Of a stretch of 64,000 nt of DNA, positions 46,603 through 55,988 are shown piece after piece; within the stretch, counting starts at the first letter, position 1, and each line of letters begins with the position of its first letter. Where the stretch lies: assembly GCA_021234155.1 (NCBI GenBank), contig JAJEKV010000036.1, forward strand, positions 12,227,426-12,291,425, in the 5' to 3' direction. The notes under the pieces were generated by a model. That model saw nothing but the letters and a program-made list of their open reading frames with translations. It had not been told where the DNA came from and did not search any database. Both the position numbers and the translations under genes were made by a program. Source of the stretch: Isoetes taiwanensis (lineage: Eukaryota; Streptophyta; Lycopodiopsida; Isoetales; Isoetaceae).

Positions 46603-46830
46603 ATGAGCTTTCAGGTCTTTGGTTATTGTGGTGTAGCAAGATCTGATCCATTTTGTGATGGGGTTTGCAAAGCAATGGCTACTTTGCAACTTGCGCGCCT
46701 TGCTATGAGTCTTAAATCATCGGGTAACCAACAGTTACTTTGTTTACAGATCAACAGATGGTTTGCAAAAAGATATGAAAGCCTAGTATATAAGTGCTGG
46801 CTAAAAGAACATTTTGGCCTACCTCTATAG
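46603..46830 (+). other. Exon-like ORF of unknown function beside a foldback arm
   Basis: An open frame of 75 codons preceded by 'ctttcag', with ordinary protein composition (VARSDPFCDGVCKAMATLQL, NQQLLCLQINRWFAKRYESL). Its last 23 or so codons lie within the left arm of the foldback element that starts at 46762. The end of this 'protein' is therefore transposon sequence. No domain is recognised. Confidence 0.3.
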
Positions 46831-47039
46831 ACCGAAGAGCTTGAACAGGTAAGCTTTTTTGGCTTTTTCTTTTCTCTAACTATATCTCTCATCTTTTTTT
46901 TAGTCATTGGAGCTAGGCATCTCGCCTCTTTTTAGTGCTTGGATCTATATTTTTTATTTTATTTTTAGCACTTTGGCAGGCGTCTCTTATTTTTTTAGTT
47001 ATTGGAGTTATAGTTTTATGCTATTTTTTGTTGTTGGAG

Positions 47040-47040
<1 letters not shown>

Positions 47041-47086
<46 letters not shown>
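47041..47086. repeat. (TA)n microsatellite, left
   Basis: An almost pure TA run marking the left edge of the 1.9-kb insert in F1. A matching run is at 48906-48979. Confidence 0.95.
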
Positions 47087-47090
<4 letters not shown>

Positions 47091-47189
47091 CAAGAAATTT
47101 AACACGTCCTACGGTGCGTGTTCCAATTTTAGCATGTTCTTACGGTGCAAGGCTCTGTCGTGCTGTAGATAACCAACGATTCTACTGAG

Positions 47190-47930
47190 ATTCTCTTGTG
47201 ATTCCTCTATATTCTTCAACATTGTATGTGCTATATTTAGCATTCATGAAGATTCCCCTAGATTCTCTTAGAATTTTCTATTTTGATTGAGGTGCTTACC
47301 CATGAGCATTTAGAACCTTACAAAATAATCTATTTTGAATCTATGCAACATTTCTAAAACACTTTCCATTTTTAGACTGAAGCGCTTACCCTGAGCATCT
47401 AGAACATTTTTTTTTCAAGATTTATATTGTACACCTTTATTATGAAACATTTTAGAATATTCTATTGTGGCTCTTTGCAGAATCTTAAAAAAACTCTAAG
47501 ATTTCATCAAAATTTTCTTAGATTCCCTTAGATATTATGAAGATTCCCTTAGATTCAACTAGATTTTAAGAGATTCCCTTAGACTTGTAAATATCTTCCT
47601 AGATTCTCTTACAATTTATCAGATTTCCTTAGATTCCCTTTAATTCTCTTGGATTCCCTTACATTCTAGAAATTTCTGGAACATTCTGAAACTTTCAAAA
47701 CATCCTAGAACTTTCTGGAAGTATTTCCCTATTTCCTTAAATTCCCGAAGATTCCCCTACATTCTAGAACTTATTAGAACAATTTGGGACTTTCTGGAAG
47801 GATTCTCTTAGATTCCCCCTAGATTCTCTTATATTCCAAAACATTTTAGAATTCTAGAACTTTCTAGAACCTCCAGAACATTCTAGAACTTTCTTGAACT
47901 ATCTAGAATGTTATATTCTATTTTATCTTA
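47190..47930. repeat. Degenerate AGATTCCCTTAGATTC / TCTAGAAC low-complexity tract
   Basis: A pyrimidine-purine patchwork of 'agattcccttagattc', 'gaacattctagaac' and 'tttctggaac' words with no fixed period. No ORF of interest is present. It appears to be a decayed short-period satellite. Confidence 0.55.
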
Positions 47931-47980
47931 ATTAAAGCATTACCCTTAAGTATATTTGAAACATAAATTTTTCATAGAAC

Positions 47981-48060
47981 TAATGCTTGGTCTAGTGGTT
48001 AGAATGGGGGTTTGGGGGGTTAATGACCAGGGTTCGAATCCCTCCAATAACATAAAAAAT
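47981..48060 (+). mobile_element. tRNA-derived SINE-like sequence
   Basis: It has a pol III A box TGGTCTAGTGG (47988-47998) and a perfect B box GGTTCGAATCC (48031-48041) at tRNA spacing. The T stem is nearly paired, but flanking 5' and 3' acceptor sequences do not pair (TAATGCT versus CAATAAC), so it is not a functional tRNA. An A/T-rich tail follows. Confidence 0.6.
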
Positions 48061-48074
48061 TTTAAAAGCCTTTC

Positions 48075-48905
48075 CTTGTTGAAAATACCAAGGCCCGAGC
48101 ATACAATGTGAGCCGTAGGATCTTGGACCAAGGATTATGATCAATTTGGACCGTAGGATCATGTAGGATATATCTAAAGCAACGTGAGCCGTAGGATCTC
48201 GGATCGGCGGTCAGGATCAGATCAACCTGGACCGTAGGATCTTGGACCAAGGATTATGATCAATTTGGACCGTAGGATCATGTAGGATATATCTAAAGCA
48301 ACGTGAGCCGTAGGATCTCGGATCGGTGGTCGGGGATCGGATCAACTGGACCGTAGGATCGCGTCTATACGAATTATATATAAACTCCCAAGCCATCTAG
48401 GCCGTAGGATACGTCCCAAAGCCACGTGAGCCGTCGGATCTCGAACGGACGGTCGGATAAGTGCGACAAACATAAGAACATATATAGAGTAGAAAATACC
48501 AAGGCCCGAGCATACAATGTGAGCCGTAGGATCTTGGACCAAGGATTATGATCAATTTGGACCGTAGGATCATGTAGGATATATCTAAAGCAACGTGAGC
48601 CGTAGGATCTCGGATCGGCGGTCAGGATCAGATCAACCTGGACCGTAGGATCTTGGACCAAGGATTATGATCAATTTGGACCGTAGGATCATGTAGGATA
48701 TATCTAAAGCAACGTGAGCCGTAGGATCTCGGATCGGCGGTCAGGATCAGATCAACCTGGACCGTAGGATCGCGTCTATACGAATTATATATAAACTCCC
48801 AAGCCATCTAGGCCGTAGGATACGTCCCAAAGCCACGTGAGCCGTCGGATCTCGAACGGACGGTCGGATAAGCGCGACAAACATAAGAACATATATAGAG
48901 TAGAT
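48075..48905. repeat. Higher-order repeat of CCGTAGGATC words (2 x ~414 bp)
   Basis: Two tandem blocks of about 414 bases (starting at 'gaaaataccaaggcccgagc' near 48078 and again near 48492) each contain two subunits of about 119 bases built on 'ggaccgtaggatc', 'gtgagccgtaggatctcgga' and 'aggattatgatcaatttgga'. The blocks are nearly identical, indicating recent duplication. The spliced-looking peptides across frames are composition shadows. Confidence 0.85.

Positions 48906-48979
<74 letters not shown>
48906..48979. repeat. (TA)n microsatellite, right
   Basis: Near-pure TA run of about 70 bases directly followed by the F1 right arm ('ttttagcacttcgcaaaaac'). Confidence 0.95.
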
Positions 48980-48982
<3 letters not shown>

Positions 48983-49719
48983 AGCACTTCGCAAAAACGA
49001 TAGTACATGGCTATGGCTATGGAAATTCAGGCAAATTCAAAACGATTAGGGAAGGGTGGCCATTGGCTGCGCAGGTGCCATTCTGACGTGGTCGCTTGCG
49101 GTACATTGCCGACCACGCCGTAAATGGCTTTTCTTGCCCAATGGCCACCCTCCCCTAAGAGTTCTGAATTTGCCTGAATTTCTATAGCCCTAGCCATGTA
49201 CCATCGTTTTTGTGAAGTGCTAAAAATAAAATAAAAATATAACTCCAACAACTAAAAATAGTTTTACAACTAAAAATAGTATAAAACTATAACTCCAATA
49301 ACTAAAAAAATAAGAGATGCCTGCAAAGTGCTAAAATTAAAATAAAAAATATAGCTCCAAGCACTAAAAAAAGGCGAGATGCCTAGCTCCAATCACTAAA
49401 AAAAAAACGACTTTCGTATCACTAGGCTTTCATATCTTTTTGCAAAGCATTGACTCTAGAGTTGCCCGGCGTTACATGTTGTGAGATTAATTCAAGAATC
49501 CGACTTCGTGTACAAGCTTTGTTTTGCATTTGAGCTTGTGATCGTGGCTTTCATTAATCAAGCAAGACTTGATTGCAACTAAGTACATTTTAAGAGAGCT
49601 ATTCTATAGGTCCATTAAACCCTAAACGTTAGCATTATCTGTACAAAATATGAATTTTGTTTAAAAAACTAATTTTGCTGTGAAGTTTTGAATTTCCACC
49701 AACCTTGATAGCCACTGCA

Positions 49720-50893
49720 ATGGAGAAAGACGAGGAGATGAGTGAGGAACAAGTAGAAGAAGAAGGTGTAAAGATTACTGAAGAGACTGGAGAAGAGGAA
49801 GAAGACATCAGGGCATTTTTTACTCCTGAAAGTCGTCAGCAAATGACATGTCTTTTGTAAGTTTAGATTGTCATTGTAAAATTGTAGTGCTTAAGTTCAA
49901 TGGTATCAACATTTTTTGGAATCGTGTTCCTTGTCTTACATGCTTTGTTCTATGACGTAGGTTTGACGAATTAGAAAAGCGTAGTATTTTGGAGAATGAC
50001 AAAACTTCACCAGATGCTTTAAAGGTTTTTTGCAGTACAATGGAATCAGTTGCAACTGTGGGAAGCAAGACCTTGGTAATTGTTCTTACCGTGTTTTGTA
50101 AGTATAACCAACCATGTATCTTCTTTGTCGAGGATATAACACATTCAGGTCAAATAAATTATTTGCTATTTGTGACAGCTATGAATCTCATCATCAAATT
50201 GTCATGTTCAATTGGGTGCCATGACTTTCTTTGAGTCTCATCATGGTCAAGACCGATCCATGCCACTCATCTGACATGGAAAAACTCTAGCAAGTAGTCT
50301 TTTTTACCTTCATTTGTACTTTTGCTTGTGTGACACTATGAATCTGAACATCATTTGTCCATGTTTAATTCGATGCTATGACTTTCTTTACTCTAATTGT
50401 GGTCAAGACCGATCCAGGCCACTCATTTGGCATGAAAAACTTGAACATGAAAAAACTCCAACAAGTAGTCTTTTTGACCTTCATTTGTACTTTTCTTATG
50501 TGACAGCTATGAATCAGAACATCATTTGTCCATGTTTAATTCGATGCTATGACTTTCTTTACTCTAATTGTGGTCAAGACTGATCCATGCCACTCATTTG
50601 GCATGAAAAACTTGAAGAAGTCTTTTTAACCTTCATTTCTACTTTTGCAGGAAAGCTATACAACAGTTGTTGCTTGTTTGCTTCTAGGCCAGTGTGATAA
50701 GAGAATGACAAATGAAGATTCATTATACTTGAAAGAATGCATGAAGTGTATCAAGGAATGTAAAGCAGCACATCCATTGCAAGGTATTGATGCGTCAAAT
50801 TGGGAAGGCGACTCAATGTTGGTCCACAATGGTTGCAATGGGACCAACAATGGTTGCAATGGTTTCCACTGGACTGGACTTGTCAATGTCTAG
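49720..50893 (+). CDS. Unknown small gene, copy 1 (three exons, 164 aa)
   Basis: Exons 49720-49856, 49961-50075 and 50651-50893, inferred from GTAAG and GTAATT donors, TAG/CAG acceptors, and conservation of frame in the other two copies. The protein starts MEKDEEMSEEQVEEEG (acidic), then FFTPESRQQMTCLLFDELEK, then NDKTSPDALKVFCSTMESVA. Exon 3 gives TTVVACLLLGQCDKRMTNED, YLKECMKCIKECKAAHPLQ, a repeat HNGCNGTNNGCNGFH, and the copy-specific ending WTGLVNV. Exon phases (2, 0) join cleanly. A Cys-rich helix (CMKCIKEC) is the most distinctive element. No family is recognised; it could be a real host gene family or a captured gene fragment. Confidence 0.6.
50165..50645 (+). repeat. Tandem repeats inside intron 2 of copy 1
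   Basis: A unit of about 170 bases, starting 'gacagctatgaatctgaaca' and containing 'gctatgactttctttactct' and 'ggccactcatttggcatgaa', is present about three times. Equivalent arrays are in copy 2 (53265-53725) and copy 3 (56750-57220), with copy number and spacing varying. Confidence 0.7.
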
Positions 50894-52136
50894 ACGGACT
50901 TAGTTTGCCATATTGTCTCTTTCTATGCTTCCTTCCTTCCTTCCTTTTATCTTATTTTATCTTAGCTTTGACATGAATGATTTAACAAGTTTTTTGCTTT
51001 TGGTGGTCATTGTATTATGGTTGGGAAGCACAAAAAGATAGTTTTCAAGAGTTCCAAAGGCAGATATCTCACCATCTATGATGGTATATGCTCTCTATGG
51101 TGATCCATCTTAATCCTTTTGTGTAGACAAATGTTGCTTTAAGTGTTTACTTCGTATAGTGTACAAGGGTTTGCACTTATATTAACCCCTCCTAAATGCA
51201 TAATAGAAAGATCAAGCTAGAAGTATATCGCTGTGACTTCCTTTTCCTTGCGTGTTACTAGGCCTCGAATTGCACCCTAACAAAAGCTCACTGCAAATGG
51301 ACAGTAGCGGAGCCGTTTGCTTATGTCAATTAACGCAACTTCACAAACACCAGACAAGACATCCAACGACGTAAAATAGAATATGCCATCGGCCCACATA
51401 TCGACCAACCTCCCAAGGGTTCGACCCACCTCCCAAGGGTTTGTCCATGCAATATAACTCCCTTTCCATATTACTTCGAGTTCAAAAAATGTTGAACACT
51501 TGATGGTAGTATTGCAAATTGTGAGTAGTGCAGCACTCTTCAAGCAGCTTAAAATATTGGATGTCTTTTTGGTGCAAAGGGATTACATTCATTTTCAAAG
51601 TTGATATTGTTCAAGCTTTCTTTATTCAACTCGATTCAACAATACATTTCCTTTTGTCATTGTAAATGCCTTTCCAGAATTACACTCTCTTGGCGCAAAG
51701 AATATGTCTAGTTTATATCCCTTATATAAAAATACATATACTTCGTTCTATACTTTGACAATAACATATTCATATCATATCTACTTAATATCAATAGAAT
51801 TCTTTGTCCAAAAATAATGCAAAACCAAAAGTAATGCTTGGGCTCTCTATGGATCCTAACTACCATACCAAAGGTCACTGCCATACCAAAGGTCAGGTTG
51901 TGCAAGTGGCCATGTATCGTTGTAAAGTTGGTAGAGGAGAGACCCACTTTAGCTTTGTAGAGTGCTTGGGGTAGCGCTGGGGGCAGTACCCATCTGGGTG
52001 TGTTGTAAATTGTGCTTCATAAGCTATGGCTTCTATCATCTATCTATCTAAAAATCAGAAGTAAGTTTCTTTATTTGTCCACGAAAAAATTAGTATAAAA
52101 GAAAAGTTGCAATTTATTCAACACATTTTGGCCTAC

Positions 52137-52549
52137 CTCGCAGCCACGTCGTAAATTGCACCTGTGCAGCCAATGGCCACCCTCCCCTAAGAGTTCTGAA
52201 TTTGCCTGAATTTCCATACCCATAGCCATGTACCATCGTTTTTGCGAAGTGCTAAAAAAAAATAAAAATATAACTCCAACAACTAAAAATAGCATAAACT
52301 ATAACTCCAATAACTAAAAAAATAAGAGACGCCTGCAAAGTGTTAAAAATAAAATAAAAAATATGGCTCCAAGCACTAAAAAAAGGCGAGATGCCTAGCT
52401 CCAATCACTAAAAAAAAGACGAGAGACATAGTTAGAGAAAAGAAAAAGCCAACAAAGCATACCTGTTCAAGCGCTTCGGTCTATAGAGGTAGGCCAAAAT
52501 GTTCTTTTAGCCAACACTTATATACTAGGCTTTCATATCTTTTTGCAAA
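52137..52549. mobile_element. Foldback element F2, right arm only
   Basis: Homologous to the right arms of F1 and F3 ('ggccaccctcccctaagagt', 'aactccaataactaaaaaaa', 'ctttcatatctttttgcaaa'). The left arm has been reduced to 'acattttggcctacct', which joins directly to the arm near its centre (52137), as expected for a deletion between inverted arms. Confidence 0.7.
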
Positions 52550-55198
52550 GCATCGACTCTAGAGTTGCCCGGCGTGATTAATTCAAGAATCCGACTACGT
52601 GTACAAGCTTTGTTTTGCATTTGAGCTTGTGATCGTGGCTTTCATTAATCAAGCAAGACTTGATTGCAACTAAGTACATTTTAAGAGAGCTATTCTATAG
52701 GTCCATTAAACCCTAAACGTTAGCATTATATGTACAAAATATGAATTTTGTTTAAAAAACTAATTTTGCTGTGAAGTTTTGAATTTCCACCAACCTTGAT
52801 AGCCACTGCAATGGAGAAAGACGAGGAGATGAGTGAGGAACAAGTAGAAGAAGAAGATATAAAGATTACTGAAGAGACTGGAGAAGAGGAAGAAGACATT
52901 AGAGCGTTTTTTACTCCTGAAAGTCGTCAGCAAATGACATGTCTTTTGTAAGTTTAGATTGTCATTGTAAAATTGTAGTGCTTAAGTTCAATGGTATCAA
53001 CATTTTTTGGAATCGCGTTTCTTGTCTTACATGCTTTGTTCTATGATGCAGGTTTGATGAATTGAAAAAACATAGTATTTTGGAGAATGACAAAACTTCA
53101 CCAGATGCTTTAAAGGCTTTTTGCAATACAATGGAATCAGTTGCAGCTGTGGGAAGCAAGACCTTGGTAATTGTTCTTACCGTGTTTTGTAAGTATAACC
53201 AACCATGTATCTTCTTTGTCGAGGATATAACACATTCAGGTCAAACAAATTATTTGCTATTTGTGACAGCTATGAATCTCATCATCAAATTTCCATGTTC
53301 AATTGGGTGCCACGACTTTCTTTGAGTCTCATCATGGTCAAGACAAATCCATGCCACTCATCTGACATGGAAAAACTCCAGCAAGTAGTCTTTTATACCT
53401 TCATTTGTGTGACAGCTATGAATCTGAACATCATTTGTCCATGTTTAATTCGATGCTATGACCTTCTTTACTCTAATTGTGGTCAAGACCGATCTAGGCC
53501 ACTCATTTGGCATGAAAAACTTGAACATGAAAAAACTCCAACAAGTAGTCTTTTTGACCTTCATTTGTACTTTTCTTGTATGACAGCTATGAATGTGAAC
53601 ATCATTTGTCCATGTTTAATTCGATGCTATGACTTACTTTACTTTAATTGTGGTCAAGACCGATCCATGCCACTCATTTGGCATGAAAAACTTGAAGAAG
53701 TAGTCTTTTTAACCTTCATTTCTACTTTTCCAGGAAGGCTATACAACAGTTGTTGCTTGTTTGCTTCTAGGCCAGTGTGATAAGAGAATGACAAATGAAG
53801 ATTCATTATACTTGAAAGAATGCATGAAGTGTATCAAGGAATGTAAAGCAGCACATCCATTGCAAGGTATTGATGCGTCAAATTGGGAAGGCGACTCAAT
53901 GTTGGTCCACAATGGTTGCAATGGGACCAACAATGGTTGCAATGGTTTCCATTGAACTGGACTTGTCAATGTCTAGACGGACTTAGTTTGCCATATTGTC
54001 CTTCCTTTCTTCCTTTTATCTTATTTTATCTTAGCTTTGACATGAATGATTTAACAAGTTTTTTGCTTTTGGTGGTCATTGTATTATGGTTGGGAAGCAC
54101 AAAAAGATAGTTTTCAAGAGTTCCAAAGGCAGATATCTCACCATCTATGATGGTATATGCTCTCTATGGTGATCCATCTTAATCCTTTTGTGTAGACAAA
54201 TGTTGCTTTAAGTGTTTACTTCGTATAGTGTACAAGGGTTTGCACTTATATTAACCCCTCCCAAATGCATAATAGAAAGATCAAGCTAGAAGTATATCGC
54301 TGTGACTTCCTTTTCCTTGCGTGTTACTAGGCCTCGAATTGCACCCTAACAAAAGCTCACTGCAAATGGACAGTAGCGGAGCCGTTTGCTTATGTCAATT
54401 AATGCAACTTCACAAACAAACCTTGGTCGTCCAGACAAGACATCCAACGTCGTAAAATAGAATATGCCATCGGCCCACATATCGACCAACCTCCCAAGGG
54501 TTCGACCCACCTCCCAAGGGTTTGTCCATGCAATATAACTCCCTTTCCATATTACTTCGAGTTCAAAAAATGTTGACCACTTGATGGTAGTATTGCAAGT
54601 TGTGAGTAGTGCAGCACTCTTCAAGCAGCTTAAAATATTGGATGTCTTTTTGGTGCAAAGGGATTACATTCATTTTCAAAGTTGATATTGTTCAAGCTTT
54701 CTTTATTCAACTCGATTCAACAATACATTTCCTTTTGTCATTGTAAATGCCTTTCCAGATTACACTCTCTTGGCGCAAAGAATATGTCTAGTTTATATCC
54801 CTTATATAAAAATACATATACTTCGTTCTATACTTTGACAATAACATATTCATATCATATCTACTTAATATCAATAGAATTCTTTGTCCAAAAATAATGC
54901 AAAACCAAAAGTAATGCTTGGGCTCTCTATGGATCCTAACTGCCATACCAAAGGTCACCGCCATACCAAAGGTCAGGTTGTGCAAGTGGCCATGTATCGT
55001 TGTAAAGTTGGTAGAGGAGAGACCCACTTTAGCTTTGTACAGTGCTTGGGGTAGCGCTGGGGGCAGTACCTATCTGGGTGTGTTGTAAATTGTGCTTCAT
55101 AAGCTATGGCTTCTATCATCTATCTATCTAAAAATCAGAAGCAAGTTTCTTTATATGTCCATGAAAAAATATAAAAGAAAAGTTGCAACTTATTCAAC
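52550..55198. repeat. Tandem unit 2 (~2.65 kb)
   Basis: Second copy of the unit, closely similar to unit 1 throughout exons, introns and the 3' flank. It is separated from unit 1 by F2 and from unit 3 by F3. The distance between start codons is 3091 bases (1 to 2) and 3454 bases (2 to 3), the difference being mainly the completeness of the foldback. Confidence 0.85.
52811..53955 (+). CDS. Unknown small gene, copy 2 (three exons, 157 aa)
   Basis: Exons 52811-52947, 53052-53166 and 53734-53955, with exactly the same exon lengths for exons 1 and 2 as in copy 1 (137 and 115 bases). The protein differs at scattered residues (EEEDIKITEE; FDELKKHSILEN; FCNTMESVAAVG) and ends at GCNGFH, because W is replaced by a stop relative to copy 1. 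The exon 3 acceptor is CCAG rather than GCAG. The frame is intact across all three exons, which argues that at least this copy or its ancestor was under coding constraint. Confidence 0.6.
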
Positions 55199-55943
55199 AC
55201 ATTTTGGCCTACCTCTATAGACCGAAATGCTTGAACAGGTAAGCTTTGTTCAACTTGGCTTTTTCTTTTCTCTAACTATACCTCTCGTCTTTTTTTAGTG
55301 ATTGGAGCTAGGCATCTCGCCTTTTTTTAGTGCTTGGAGGTATATTTTTTATTTTATTTTTAGCACTTTGCAGGCGTCTCTTATTTTTTTAGTTATTGGA
55401 GTTATAGTTTTATGCTATTTTTAGTTGTTGGAGTTATATTTTTATTTTATTTTTAGCACTTCACAAAAACGATGGTACATGGCTATGGCTATGAAAATTC
55501 AGGCAAATTCAGAACTCTTAGGGGAGGGTAGCCATTGGTTGCGCAGGTGCCATTTACGACGTGGCTGCCAATGTACCTGCGCAACCACGTCGTAAATGGC
55601 ACCTGCACAGCCAATGGCCACCCTCCCCTAACCGTTCTGAATTTGCCTGAATTTCCATAGCCATAGCCATGTACCATCATTTTTGCGAAGTGCTAAAAAA
55701 AATAAAAATATAACTCCAACAACTAAAAATAGCATAAAACTATAACTCCAATAACTAAAAAAATAAGAGACTCCTGCCAAAGTGCTAAAAATAAAATAAA
55801 AAATATAGCTCCAAGCACTAAAAAAAGGCGAGATGCCTAGCTCCAATCACTAAAAAAAAGACGAGAGATATAGTTAGAGAAAAGAAAAAGCCAACAAAGC
55901 TTACCTGTTCAAGCGCTTCAGTCTATAGAGGTAGGCCAAAATG
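55199..55943. mobile_element. Foldback element F3, complete 0.75-kb palindrome
   Basis: The left arm 55199-55555 and the right arm about 55580-55943 are inverted copies along their full length, with the centre at 'ctgccaatgtacctgcgcaa'. Outer ends are ACATTTTGGCCTACCTCTAT and its complement. The arms contain no ORF of interest, only 'ctaaaaaaaataaaaatata' A/T tracts and a GC-rich core. Long arms without coding sequence fit a foldback or MITE-like non-autonomous DNA element; a clear target duplication was not found. Confidence 0.85.
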
Positions 55944-55988
55944 TTCTTTTAGCCAGCACTTATATATTAGGCTTTCATATCTTTTTGC

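Larger units (their letters stand above)
46762..49446. mobile_element. Foldback (long inverted-repeat) element F1, interrupted
   Basis: The left arm (46762-47040, from TTTGCAAAAAGATATGAAAG) and the right arm (about 48980-49446, ending in CTTTCATATCTTTTTGCAAA) are inverted copies: 'cattttggcctacctctata', 'gcacttt-gcaggcgtctctt', 'gttattggagttatagtttt'. The arms contain no coding sequence. About 1.9 kb between TA microsatellites (47041-48979) interrupts the structure. The same element occurs as F2 (52137-52549, one arm) and F3 (55199-55943, complete). Confidence 0.75.
49447..52120. repeat. Tandem unit 1 (~2.7 kb)
   Basis: First of three tandem copies, running from 'gactctagagttgcccggcg' to 'gttgcaatttattcaacaca'. 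It contains one copy of the three-exon unknown gene and a long 3' flank conserved among units. The left edge carries, on the minus strand, AACGCCGGGCAACTCTAG, resembling half of a Helitron 3' hairpin plus CTAG; compare the clear Helitron end at 19892. Confidence 0.8.

Noticed and set aside
47981-48060. A functional tRNA gene
   Set aside because: A and B boxes fit but the acceptor stem does not pair and the anticodon arm is poor; a SINE-like derivative is more likely.
46907-49049. ORFs containing long YIYIYI runs
   Set aside because: Translations of (TA)n microsatellites.
50314-50583. ORFs within the tandem units' intron 2
   Set aside because: They follow the ~170-bp intronic repeat, with splice sites on both sides, and change frame between copies.
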